Positions 1 to 7,395 of a stretch of 23,429 bases of DNA are shown here, piece by piece. Position 1 is the stretch's first letter, and each line of letters opens with the position of its first letter. Both the position numbers and the translations under genes were made by a program. The notes below the pieces were generated by a model that was given only the letters and a program-made list of their open reading frames with translations, was not told the origin of the DNA and ran no database searches. The stretch is from the NCBI GenBank assembly GCA_020252865.1, contig JADCCH010000340.1:1-23429 (forward strand), in the 5' to 3' direction. Source of the DNA: Methylobacterium sp. (lineage in GTDB: Bacteria > Pseudomonadota > Alphaproteobacteria > Rhizobiales > Beijerinckiaceae).

Positions 1-1609
1 ATAGGAAGATCTGCACCGGCAGGACCGTCGCAGCCTCGGTGATCGCGCCGGGAATATCGACGATGAAGGCCACCATGCCGATCATCAGCAGCGGCGCGGT
101 CTCGCCCAGCGCATGCGCCATGCCGATGATGGTGCCGGTCATGATACCGGGCATGGCGAGCGGCAGCACATGGTGGAACACGGCCTGCTGATGGGAGGCG
201 CCGATGCCGAGTGCAGCCTCCTTGATGGAGGGCGGCACGGCCTTCAACGCCGCGCGGCTGGCGATGATGATGGTGGGCAGCACGAGCAGGGCCAGCACCA
301 GACCACCCACCAGCGGCGCCGAGCGCGGCAGGTTGAAGGCATTGAGGAACACCGCGAGACCCAGCAGGCCGAACACGATGGAGGGCACGGCCGCGAGGTT
401 GTTGATGTTCACTTCCAGAAGATCCGTGAAACGGTTCTTCGGGGCAAATTCCTCGAGATAGATCGCCGCCGCGACACCGATCGGCACACAGAGCAGCAGA
501 GTGACGAGCAAGGTGAGCGCCGAGCCGATGAGCGCGCCGCGAATGCCGGCGAGTTCCGGCTCGCGGCTGTCGCCATTCGTGAAGAAGCGCGCATTGAAGG
601 CTTTCTCCGTCATGCCGCGCTGCGCGAGGGCTTCGAGCCAGGCGCTCACGGCATCATTCACGCGGCGGTTCGTCTCCGGAACGCGCAAGGTCAGCACCGA
701 CCAATCCGTGATGAGCGAGCCGGGCCTCGGCGCGACAAGGGTGGTCGCCTTCGCGTCATTCGGGCCGATCTCCGTGATTTTCAGGATGCCACCGCCGATG
801 GACACGAACAGGCTCGGCTCGCGATCTGTCAGCGTTTCGGGCGCGTTGGCGTCGGTGATGCGCGCCTGGATGGCGGCAGCCGCCTGTTCAAGTTCGTTGC
901 GCTTCGCGTCCACGCTGGCATTGCCGCCAGCCGGTGGCAGGGTCGCGAGTTCAGCGAGCAGAGCACGACGGCGTTCGGCAAGGAAAGCCTTGGTCTCGGC
1001 AAGCGCGACCCGGAAGGCCGCCCCGCCATTGCGCAGGGTGATGTTGGAACCTTCGCCTTCCACATTCAACGGTCCGGCGCCCTTGCGCCGCATGATCAGC
1101 GTCTCGCGCTGGCGCAGGAAGAGATCGGCATCCGACGCGAGCAGCAGCGGCATCACGCGCGTCTGCCCAAGGATGCCGGGATCGGCCAGAACCGCCTTGC
1201 GCAGATCATCCACGGCGCCGGAGGAGATCATGCTGTCGAGCGCGCGACGCGCGCGGCGATCCGTGGCTTCCGGAAACTGCGCCTGCAGGGCCGCGCGCAC
1301 CAGCACCTGATAATCGGCGCTGCGCAGATCCGCGACATCGCGCGCCCCCCTGGGATCGATCACCGCGGGATCGAACCGGATTTCCAGGTTGGCGCGATGC
1401 TCGAAGAAGGAGGGAATGCCCTTGCGCAGGATATCGACGAGCAGGAAGCCCAGGAAGGCCGCCGTCACCAGCACGGCCAGGAGGCCCAGCGCCTTGAACC
1501 GCGCTTCGGCGCGATAACGCTTCTTGAGGCGCGCACGCGCTTCCGCGCTGTCGAAATCGACGCCGCCGGCGGCGCGGGTCATCACGGGGGCGAGAGCAGG
1601 ATCAGTCAT
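1..1609 (-). CDS. pstA: Phosphate ABC transporter permease PstA, C-terminus cut by window edge
   Basis: Inner-membrane permease subunit of the high-affinity phosphate importer PstSCAB. I translated it by hand: 536 codons are open from the ATG at 1609 to the window edge, and the stop codon lies outside. A cytoplasmic N-terminus leads to one membrane helix at about residues 40-60. A periplasmic insert of roughly 290 residues follows, with a Glu/Ala/Arg-rich stretch that could form a coiled coil. The canonical permease core begins near residue 354 and includes the ATPase-coupling EAA loop (EAALGIGASHQQAVFHHVLP) and a GETAPLLMIG segment. The N-terminal extension resembles the DUF3333 region of alphaproteobacterial PstA proteins; E. 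coli PstA lacks it. The ATG overlaps the end of pstC by 8 bases, so translation is probably coupled. pstB, phoU and phoB would be expected beyond the left edge. Confidence 0.95.
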   Translation of the reverse strand, partial: MTDPALAPVMTRAAGGVDFDSAEARARLKKRYRAEARFKALGLLAVLVTAAFLGFLLVDILRKGIPSFFEHRANLEIRFDPAVIDPRGARDVADLRSADYQVLVRAALQAQFPEATDRRARRALDSMISSGAVDDLRKAVLADPGILGQTRVMPLLLASDADLFLRQRETLIMRRKGAGPLNVEGEGSNITLRNGGAAFRVALAETKAFLAERRRALLAELATLPPAGGNASVDAKRNELEQAAAAIQARITDANAPETLTDREPSLFVSIGGGILKITEIGPNDAKATTLVAPRPGSLITDWSVLTLRVPETNRRVNDAVSAWLEALAQRGMTEKAFNARFFTNGDSREPELAGIRGALIGSALTLLVTLLLCVPIGVAAAIYLEEFAPKNRFTDLLEVNINNLAAVPSIVFGLLGLAVFLNAFNLPRSAPLVGGLVLALLVLPTIIIASRAALKAVPPSIKEAALGIGASHQQAVFHHVLPLAMPGIMTGTIIGMAHALGETAPLLMIGMVAFIVDIPGAITEAATVLPVQIFL

Positions 1610-2969
1610 ATTGTTCCCGATATTTCCGGATGATCGCGAGCGCGATGACATTGAGCGTCAGCGTGAAGAAGAAAAGCACGAAGCCGAGGGCGAAGGCCGC
1701 CAGCGTTTTCGCGCTGTCGAATTCCTGGTCGCCGACGAGGATCGTCTTGATCTGCACGGTGAAGGTCGTCACCGCATCGAGCGGGTTTAAGGTGAGATTG
1801 GCCGCAAGGCCCGCCGCCATCACCACGATCATCGTCTCGCCCACCGCGCGGGAAATCGCGAGCATGAAGGCCGAGACGATGCCCGGCAGGGCTGCCGGCA
1901 GGATGACGCGCTTGATGGTCTCTGATTTTGTGGCACCAAGCCCGAAGGAGCCGTCACGCAGGGATTGCGGCACGGCGGTGATCACGTCATCCGACAGCGA
2001 GGAGACGAAGGGGATGATCATCATCCCCATCACGAGGCCCGCCGCCAGCGCGCTTTCCGAGGCGACATCGAGGCCGAGGGCCTGCCCGGCGACGCGGATC
2101 AACGGGGCGACCGTGAGGGCCGCGAAGAAGCCGAGCACAACGGTCGGGATGCCCGCAAGGATTTCCAGAACCGGCTTCGCGATGGCGCGGAAGCGCGGCG
2201 AGGCGTATTCCGCCATGTAGATCGCCGCGAAAAGGCCGATCGGGCCTGCAACCAGCATGGCGATGGTCGAGATCAGCAAGGTGCCCGTGAGCAGCGGCAC
2301 GATGCCGAAGGCGCCCGACGAACCGCCCTGATCGGCGCGGATCGCCGTCTGCGGCGACCAATGCGTGCCGGTCAGGAATTCCACCGGCGACACGCGCTGG
2401 AAGAAGCGGAAGGTCTCGAAAACCACCGAGAAAACGATGCCGACCGTGGTCAGCACGGCGATGCCCGCGCAGAGCATGAGGACGATGGAAACAAGACGCT
2501 CGAACCGGTTGCGCGCCTTGAAATCCGGCGCAATGCGCCGCAAAGCGAAAAGCAGCCCGGCCAGGCCTGAAGCAAGGCCGAGCGCATAAATGGCAGCGAT
2601 GGCGATCTGGCGGACGCTGCGCCAGGTCTCCACCGCCGCGGCCAGCGCGGAAACATCGCCGGAAACCGGCCTCCCCGCCGCCAGATCGGCGATCTGGCGC
2701 AGGGCCACGCCACGGCGGAGCGGATCGGCCGCCAGAGCCGGATCGAGCGCCGCGAGCGCCTGCCCTTCAGCCGCGAAGCCGGTCAGGAAGGAACCGATCA
2801 CGAAGACTGCGAACATCGGCAGGGCCACGGTCGCCCCGGCAAGCAAGCCATGATAGGCCGGCCGCGAATGGAAGGTCGCGCCACGCGCCCCCTCTGCGGC
2901 GCGCCCGTGAGCCAGCATATAGGCCATGCCCGACATCAGGAGCAGCAGCGAGAAATAGATGAGGCTCAC
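1602..2969 (-). CDS. pstC: Phosphate ABC transporter permease PstC
   Basis: Partner permease of PstA, 455 residues. Several hydrophobic helices lie in the N-terminal 185 residues: about 1-20, 40-62, 117-143 and 158-185, with a periplasmic stretch between the second and third. This is longer than the E. coli protein and resembles the N-terminal extension of alphaproteobacterial PstC (DUF3708-like). The transport core follows, with GTLLISTIAMLVAGPIGLFA and an EAA-type coupling loop (FGLGATKSETIKRVILPAALP). The start is GTG at 2969, preceded at good spacing by GGGGAAG; the next in-frame ATG is 11 codons further in and would cut into the first hydrophobic segment. The 3' end overlaps pstA by 8 bases. 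The gene is separated from pstS by 84 bases that hold a strong hairpin. Confidence 0.96.
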   Translation of the reverse strand: MSLIYFSLLLLMSGMAYMLAHGRAAEGARGATFHSRPAYHGLLAGATVALPMFAVFVIGSFLTGFAAEGQALAALDPALAADPLRRGVALRQIADLAAGRPVSGDVSALAAAVETWRSVRQIAIAAIYALGLASGLAGLLFALRRIAPDFKARNRFERLVSIVLMLCAGIAVLTTVGIVFSVVFETFRFFQRVSPVEFLTGTHWSPQTAIRADQGGSSGAFGIVPLLTGTLLISTIAMLVAGPIGLFAAIYMAEYASPRFRAIAKPVLEILAGIPTVVLGFFAALTVAPLIRVAGQALGLDVASESALAAGLVMGMMIIPFVSSLSDDVITAVPQSLRDGSFGLGATKSETIKRVILPAALPGIVSAFMLAISRAVGETMIVVMAAGLAANLTLNPLDAVTTFTVQIKTILVGDQEFDSAKTLAAFALGFVLFFFTLTLNVIALAIIRKYREQYD

Positions 2970-3000
2970 GTTTGCTTCCCCACTCGTCCTGTCACATCAA

Positions 3001-3028
3001 GGCCGGCCGCTCGAAACGAGGGCCGGCC
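3001..3028 (-). promoter_or_regulatory. Intercistronic hairpin between pstS and pstC
   Basis: GGCCGGCC (3001-3008) and CTCG (3010-3013) pair with CGAG (3017-3020) and GGCCGGCC (3021-3028) around an AAA loop, leaving one unpaired G. This is a 12-bp, nearly all-GC stem just downstream of the pstS stop codon. No T-run follows it on the transcribed strand, so it does not look like a full intrinsic terminator. Placed after a binding-protein gene and before its permease genes, such a stem commonly protects the upstream mRNA or causes partial termination, giving excess binding protein. The structure is seen in the sequence; the role is inferred. Confidence 0.7.
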
Positions 3029-3053
3029 AGATTGCTGCGCTCCCGCGCCAAGC

Positions 3054-4103
3054 TTACTTCGGCAGGCCTTCGCCCGTCATGACCTTGAGGTTCGCGACAT
3101 TGGCCTGGGAATTGGCGAGCTTGTCCTTGGGAACCGGCACGAGGCCCTTCTTCTCGAGGTAACCGCCATCGCCAGCCGCGCGATCGGAAACATATTCCTG
3201 CGCGAACTTGTCAAGGCCCGGCACGACGCCGATATGGGCCTTCTTCACATAAACGAACATCTCGCGCGCCGCCGGATATTTCAGCGTGGAAATGGTTTCC
3301 TCGTTCGGCTCGATGCCGTCGAGCTTCACGCCCTGAACCTTCGAGACATTCTCCTCAAGGAACGAATAGCCGAAGATGCCGACTGCGCCAGGATTCGCCT
3401 CGAGCTTCTGCACGATCACGTTGTCGTTCTCGCCGGCTTCCACATAAACGCCGTCTTCGCGGATCGACTTCCAGGCGGCGTCGAAGGCCTTGCGATCCGA
3501 TGCCTTCAGGGCCTTCAGGGCCGGGATCTGCTCGGCCCCCGCTTCGAGCACGAGTTCGTGCAGCGAGTCACGCGTGCCGGAGGTCGGCGGCGGGCCGAGC
3601 ACCTCGATCGGGCGGTTCGGGAGCGCGGGGTCGATCTGGTTCCAGGTCTTGTACGGGTTCGGGATGAGCTTGCCATCCGGACCTGGAACGTCCTTCGCGA
3701 GCGCGAGGAACACCTGAGCGCGGGTCAGGGCCAGCGGCGGGTTCTTCTTCGAGAAGGCGAGGACCAGGCCGTCATAGCCGATCATCAGCTCGATGATGTC
3801 CTTCACGCCGTTTTTCTGGCACAGCTCGAACTCTCCCGCCTTCATGCGGCGCGAGGCATTGGTGCCATCCGGAAACTGAACGCCCACGCCGTCACAGAAC
3901 AGCTTCATGCCACCGCCGGTGCCGGTGGATTCCACAACCGGCGTCTTAACGCCGGCGGTCTTGCCGAGCTGTTCGGCCACCACCGTGGTGAAGGGATAGA
4001 CAGTCGACGAACCGACGATGCGGATCTGGTCGCGGGCAGCGGCCAGACCGGTCGAAGAAAGGAGCGCCAAGGCCAGAAGGACAGTGGAACGGAAGGTTGT
4101 CAT
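3054..4103 (-). CDS. pstS: Phosphate ABC transporter periplasmic phosphate-binding protein PstS
   Basis: Periplasmic phosphate receptor that delivers phosphate to PstC/PstA. The chosen start, ATG at 4103, gives 349 residues and a classical signal peptide (MTTFRSTVLLALALLSSTGLAAA). It is preceded by GGAG about 8 bases upstream; an in-frame ATG at 4166 would add 21 polar residues ahead of the signal and is less likely. The mature protein begins with the family's IRIVGSSTVYPFTTVVAEQL segment. It contains VESTGTGGGMKLFCDGVG and the phosphate-contacting PTSGTRDSL motif typical of PstS. It is the first pst gene behind a Pho box and is followed by a stable hairpin before pstC. Strong induction under phosphate limitation through PhoB is expected. 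Confidence 0.96.
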   Translation of the reverse strand: MTTFRSTVLLALALLSSTGLAAARDQIRIVGSSTVYPFTTVVAEQLGKTAGVKTPVVESTGTGGGMKLFCDGVGVQFPDGTNASRRMKAGEFELCQKNGVKDIIELMIGYDGLVLAFSKKNPPLALTRAQVFLALAKDVPGPDGKLIPNPYKTWNQIDPALPNRPIEVLGPPPTSGTRDSLHELVLEAGAEQIPALKALKASDRKAFDAAWKSIREDGVYVEAGENDNVIVQKLEANPGAVGIFGYSFLEENVSKVQGVKLDGIEPNEETISTLKYPAAREMFVYVKKAHIGVVPGLDKFAQEYVSDRAAGDGGYLEKKGLVPVPKDKLANSQANVANLKVMTGEGLPK

Positions 4104-4174
4104 GCGGAAATCTCCATCGTGCGGATATCGGGGGCGGTGCCGGACAAACTGAAAACTTCCGGCCAATTGGCGCC

Positions 4175-4208
4175 CTTCTAGCGAACCGCGACGACAGAAC
4201 GATGACAG
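4175..4208 (-). promoter_or_regulatory. Pho box and -10 element of the pstS promoter
   Basis: Read on the minus strand, CTGTCAT (4208-4202) is followed four bases later by CTGTCGT (4197-4191). These are two 7-bp direct repeats with an 11-bp period, matching the PhoB-binding consensus (CTGTCAT-N4-CTGTCAT) except for one base in the second repeat. A -10-like TAGAAG (4180-4175) begins 10 bases after the second repeat, the usual distance when a Pho box replaces the -35 element. The site lies between the phoR stop codon and the pstS start, so pst genes can be induced independently of phoR read-through. Operator assignment rests on motif and position only. Confidence 0.82.
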
Positions 4209-4223
4209 GCTTAGCGCTTGAAT

Positions 4224-5462
4224 TTAGACGGCTTTATAAGCCGGCAGCAGGACAGTGACGATGAGCCCTGCCCTTTCGGGGCTCGCAAGCTCCAGCCGGC
4301 CGCGATGCCGCGTGACGATATGCTTGCAGATGGCGAGTCCAAGCCCGGTGCCGCCCTGCTCCCGGCTCTCGGTCGCGCTGATCCGGTAGAAGCGTTCCGT
4401 CAGGCGCGGCAAGTGTTCGGCGGCAATTCCGGGGCCGAAATCACGCACTTCCAGCACCACCTCCCCTTCGCGGCGCGTCAGGTTCACCCGAACCCTGCCG
4501 CCGGCGCTTCCATATTTGATGGCGTTCTCGATCAGGTTCTCGACAAGGCGCACGAGTTCGTCGCGTTCCCCCGGCACCACGAAGTCGCCATCCTCCGGCA
4601 GGTCACCTTCGAGCTTCACCTTCCGCTCGGTGGCGAGCCCCCCCAGCAGATCGAAAAGATGCAGCACCAGCGGGCGCAGATCGACCGGCTCCGATGGCGG
4701 AATATGCGCCCGCATCTCGATGCGCGAGAGCGAGAGCAGGTCGTTGATGAGCCGCGTCATGCGCCGCGCCTGCTCGGCGATGATGGCGAGGAAGCGCTCG
4801 CGCGCTTCGGCATCGTTCCTTGCGGGGCCCTGCAGGGTCTCGACGAATCCCAGCACGGAGGCGAGTGGCGTGCGCAGTTCATGGCTGGCATTGGCCACGA
4901 AATCCGCGCGCATCTGCTCCACGCGGCGGCTTTGCGTCGTGTCCTGGAAATGCAGCACGGCCGCGCTCGCCCGCTCGCCGCTCGCGAGCCGGCGGATGGA
5001 AACCTCGAAGCTGCGTTCCACCGGCACCCGTTCAATCAGTTCCGCCCGCTCGCCCTCCGCGCCACGCAGCACCGAATCGAGGGCCTGGGTCAGCGTCGGG
5101 TCGCGCAGGATGTTCGAGAGCGGGAAGCCCTTCCGAAGCCCCGAAAAGGCGCCGAAGGCCGCCCGGTTCGCATGCTGAACAATGGCCCGGCGATCGACGA
5201 GGATGGTGGGGGACGGCAGCGCATCGAGCGCCGCACGCAAATCCGGCGAGGCGTCTGCCGCGCCGGCGACCACGAACGTCTCGCGCGGGCTCTCCCCGCT
5301 CCGAAGGCGCGGCCAGCCCAGCAGGGCCGCCTGCGCCAGAAGCAGGATCACGATCGGAAGCGGTGAGCCAAGGGCAAGGGCCAGCAGGGGAATCGCCAGA
5401 GCGAGGACGAAGCTCATCCGATAGGGCCAATCCCCGGATCGCCCGCCCGGCCCGTCCGCCAT
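4224..5462 (-). CDS. phoR: Phosphate regulon sensor histidine kinase PhoR
   Basis: Membrane histidine kinase, 412 residues, that phosphorylates PhoB when phosphate is scarce. Two closely spaced hydrophobic segments lie near residues 16-52, with almost no periplasmic loop, as expected for PhoR, which senses through the Pst/PhoU complex. A PAS-like region spans about 75-175. The HisKA motif (FVANASHELRTPL) puts the phosphorylated histidine at residue 194. An HATPase domain follows with N-box (LVENLIENAIKYG), DFGPGI and [13 protein letters not shown]. It sits directly upstream of the Pho box and pstS, which argues for PhoR rather than a generic kinase. The ATG is 3 bases downstream of the stop of the UPF0104-type gene, so the two are probably co-transcribed. 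Confidence 0.93.
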   Translation of the reverse strand: MADGPGGRSGDWPYRMSFVLALAIPLLALALGSPLPIVILLLAQAALLGWPRLRSGESPRETFVVAGAADASPDLRAALDALPSPTILVDRRAIVQHANRAAFGAFSGLRKGFPLSNILRDPTLTQALDSVLRGAEGERAELIERVPVERSFEVSIRRLASGERASAAVLHFQDTTQSRRVEQMRADFVANASHELRTPLASVLGFVETLQGPARNDAEARERFLAIIAEQARRMTRLINDLLSLSRIEMRAHIPPSEPVDLRPLVLHLFDLLGGLATERKVKLEGDLPEDGDFVVPGERDELVRLVENLIENAIKYGSAGGRVRVNLTRREGEVVLEVRDFGPGIAAEHLPRLTERFYRISATESREQGGTGLGLAICKHIVTRHRGRLELASPERAGLIVTVLLPAYKAV

Positions 5463-5465
5463 CGT

Positions 5466-6500
5466 CTATTCCTCCCGCTCGGGGGCGGGCTGGCTTTCAA
5501 GCTGGCGCTGCAGCATGCCGGCACGCAGCATGATCTCTCGGGTGCCGAGCAGGATCAGCGCCAGAATGAAAGGCAGCAGATAATAGACAAGGCGATAGAC
5601 GAGCAGCGCTCCCAGCAATTCGCCGCGCGGCACACCGGGCAGCGCCAGGAGCATGGTCGCCTCGAACACCCCGATCCCTCCCGGCGCGTGGCTGGCGATG
5701 CCGAGCACGACGGCGAACACATAGGCCGCCAGCATGGTCGCGAAAGGCACATGCGCATCGGGTGGCAGAAGCACCCAGAGAACCGCGGCACCGGCACAGA
5801 CATCGACCGCGCCGAGAATCATCTGCTTCAGAGTGACGGGGAAACTCGGCAGTCGCAGACGCCAGCCCCGCACGATGAACCGGCGGCGATTGTTCCGCAC
5901 GAGGAACAGATAGAACAGGATGGCCGCGAAGACCGTGACGCCGATCAGGAGGTTCATGGAGACGGGCAGCCGCGTGAACGTGCCCGCCGATGCCGGCTGG
6001 AACATCATCACCAGGCCGAACACCACCCCCATGCCGAGCCAGAACGTGATGCCGGCAATCAGCGTCAGGCTTGCAATGGCGCTCGCGCCGAGGCCAACCG
6101 ATGAATAAATCCAGTAGCGCACGGTGGCCGCCGTGAGCAGCGGAAAGCCGAGCGTGAAGCTCACGGCATAGCTGGTGAAGGACGCGAGTGCCGCAACGCG
6201 ATAGGATATCTTCTGGACGGTCACCTCCCGCAGGGCCACCCAGTCATAGCCGGTGAGCATCAGGTAGGAGATGGCGGTGAAGAAGATCGCCAGCGTGATC
6301 TGCTCGCCGCTGGCCCGGGCGAGGGCGGCCTTCACCTGCGCGCTGTCCAGTTCGCCGATGACGAAATACAGGACGGTCAGCGAGAGCGCGAAAAGGGTCG
6401 CGCTGGCCAAGGTGCCAAGCAGTTTGAACCACCGGGCCCGACGCAGCCGCGCGGCGGTTTCCTCGGCCGCCTCCGGTTCCTGACCAAGACCTTTCAGCAT
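5466..6500 (-). CDS. LPG-synthase-TM / UPF0104-family integral membrane protein
   Basis: Polytopic inner-membrane protein of about 344 residues with seven to eight hydrophobic segments. It has the family's conserved features: a YDWVALRE-like stretch after the second helix and SHAPGGIGVFEATML, matching the 'PGGlGvfE' signature of the lysylphosphatidylglycerol-synthase transmembrane domain (PF03706). It has only the membrane domain and no C-terminal aminoacyl-transferase domain (DUF2156), so it is not a complete MprF. A flippase or lipid-handling role is suggested by the family but unproven. The ATG at 6500 is chosen because GGGAG precedes it by 6 bases; ATG 6515 is an alternative. It ends 3 bases before phoR, a hint that membrane lipid and phosphate signalling are connected here. 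Confidence 0.85.
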   Translation of the reverse strand: MLKGLGQEPEAAEETAARLRRARWFKLLGTLASATLFALSLTVLYFVIGELDSAQVKAALARASGEQITLAIFFTAISYLMLTGYDWVALREVTVQKISYRVAALASFTSYAVSFTLGFPLLTAATVRYWIYSSVGLGASAIASLTLIAGITFWLGMGVVFGLVMMFQPASAGTFTRLPVSMNLLIGVTVFAAILFYLFLVRNNRRRFIVRGWRLRLPSFPVTLKQMILGAVDVCAGAAVLWVLLPPDAHVPFATMLAAYVFAVVLGIASHAPGGIGVFEATMLLALPGVPRGELLGALLVYRLVYYLLPFILALILLGTREIMLRAGMLQRQLESQPAPEREE

Positions 6501-6525
6501 ACTCACTCCCGGCATGGTTCTCAGT

Positions 6526-6539
6526 CCCGCCCGGGCGGG
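6526..6539 (-). promoter_or_regulatory. GC palindrome between the ArsR-type regulator gene and the UPF0104-type gene
   Basis: CCCGCCCGGGCGGG is a perfect 14-bp palindrome in the 64-base gap after the regulator's stop codon. As RNA it can form a 5-bp all-GC stem with a CCGG loop. No T-run follows on the minus strand, so strong termination is unlikely; attenuation or chance in GC-rich DNA are both possible. Confidence 0.35.
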
Positions 6540-6564
6540 CGGTCGCGCGGCGGTTCGGATATGG

Positions 6565-6939
6565 TCAATCGCCTTTGGCGTAACCAGAGGGCGCGCAGAA
6601 AATCGAATAGAGAACCGTGATGACCCGCCGCACATCCTCGTTGGCGAGCCTGTAGAGGATCGACTTGCCCTCGCGCCGCGTGGACACGAGGCCATCGAGC
6701 CGCAGACGCGCAAGCTGCTGCGAAACGGTGGGCTGGCGCAGGGAGAGGATCTGTTCGAGTTCGGAGACGGAACGCTCGCGCTCGGCGAGCAGGCAAAGCA
6801 GAAGCAGGCGGTTCTCGTGGCTCAGCGCCTTGAGGAAATCGCTGGCCTTGCGCGCCTTGCTCATCAGCACGTCGAGGTCGTAGTCGCCTCCATGGGCGGC
6901 GATCATCTCGTCCTTCGGGAGGGTGGCCAGCTGGCTCAT
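6565..6939 (-). CDS. soxR: ArsR-family persulfide-responsive repressor, SoxR/SqrR/BigR type
   Basis: Winged-helix transcriptional repressor of 124 residues. The helix-turn-helix region reads SVSELEQILSLRQPTVSQQL (about 57-76), followed by the wing LVSTRREGKSILYRL. Two cysteines are visible, Cys49 in LLLLCLLAE and Cys115 in YSIFCAPSG, 66 residues apart. This is the same spacing as Cys42/Cys108 of BigR and Cys41/Cys107 of SqrR, where they form a tetrasulfide bridge in response to reactive sulfur. It lies behind soxS and divergent from soxYZBCD, as soxR does in Paracoccus and Pseudaminobacter; it is unrelated to the MerR-type redox SoxR of enteric bacteria. Start ATG 6939 has AGGA about 8 bases upstream. 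Repression of the sox operon and of its own operon, relieved by persulfide, is inferred. Confidence 0.88.
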   Translation of the reverse strand: MSQLATLPKDEMIAAHGGDYDLDVLMSKARKASDFLKALSHENRLLLLCLLAERERSVSELEQILSLRQPTVSQQLARLRLDGLVSTRREGKSILYRLANEDVRRVITVLYSIFCAPSGYAKGD

Positions 6940-6966
6940 GACATGTTCCTGATCGCGAGCGCGACG

Positions 6967-7395
6967 TTAAGGTGGCGGCGTGCCGGTTTTGGCGAGGAGG
7001 ACAGACAGCAGGCCCCAGAAGCTTTCCGCATTCGTGTAGCCTGTGATCCGCCCGATTTCTCGACCGCCTTCCAACAATACGAAGGTTGGTGAAAAATAGA
7101 TCGGAGGGTCCAGCTTCCATTCCGGAGCAAGCGGCTTGTCAAGGCTCACGCGGCGCAAGGGGGCTTTCGCGCCCTCTCGCGTCTTCGGGTAGATCGGTCC
7201 GATTTCCCGGTCCCAGTTGCGGCACCAGGGGCAGCCCGCCCGCTCGAACAAGACGAGTTCTGTTGCAGCGGCGGGCGCGATACTCGAGCCAAGCGCCATC
7301 GCGGCAAGCAGCGCCACGGTCCATCCGCGCCGGAAGCGGGCAGGGAGAAGGTTCATCTGCATCGCATGGAAATATGCGAAGTCGTTCCCGCTCAC
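6967..7395 (-). CDS. soxS: SoxS-like periplasmic thioredoxin
   Basis: Thioredoxin-fold protein, 142 residues from a GTG start at 7395 that overlaps the upstream stop (GTGA). The signal peptide fits better if translation starts at one of the internal ATG codons near 7362 or 7356, giving MNLLPARFRRGWTVALLAAM; neither start has a strong ribosome-binding site. The active site ERAGCPWCRNWDREIGPIY carries the CxxC pair (Cys55/Cys58 from the GTG), and IYFSPTFVLLEGG supplies the cis-Pro loop (SPTF). In Paracoccus, SoxS is a periplasmic thioredoxin next to soxR that keeps the SoxY carrier cysteine reactive. Here it is adjacent to the ArsR repressor and near soxYZ, supporting the same role. The reductant that feeds it is not encoded in the window. 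Confidence 0.85.
   Translation of the reverse strand: MSGNDFAYFHAMQMNLLPARFRRGWTVALLAAMALGSSIAPAAATELVLFERAGCPWCRNWDREIGPIYPKTREGAKAPLRRVSLDKPLAPEWKLDPPIYFSPTFVLLEGGREIGRITGYTNAESFWGLLSVLLAKTGTPPP

Noticed and set aside
113..1633. A 506-residue open frame on the plus strand opposite pstA
   Set aside because: The composition is rich in Arg, His and Gln with no recognisable domain, and it lies antisense to a clear permease. It is a by-product of GC-biased third positions.
2850..4181. A 443-residue open frame on the plus strand opposite pstS
   Set aside because: It is antisense to a well-supported pstS gene, has no family motif and no convincing ribosome-binding site.
5466..6500. Full MprF lysyl-phosphatidylglycerol synthase
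   Set aside because: Only the membrane domain is present; the soluble aminoacyl-transferase domain is missing and phoR begins at once.
6565..6939. Redox sensor SoxR of the MerR family
   Set aside because: The protein is an ArsR-type winged helix with no iron-sulfur cysteine cluster; only the sox-operon repressor shares the name.
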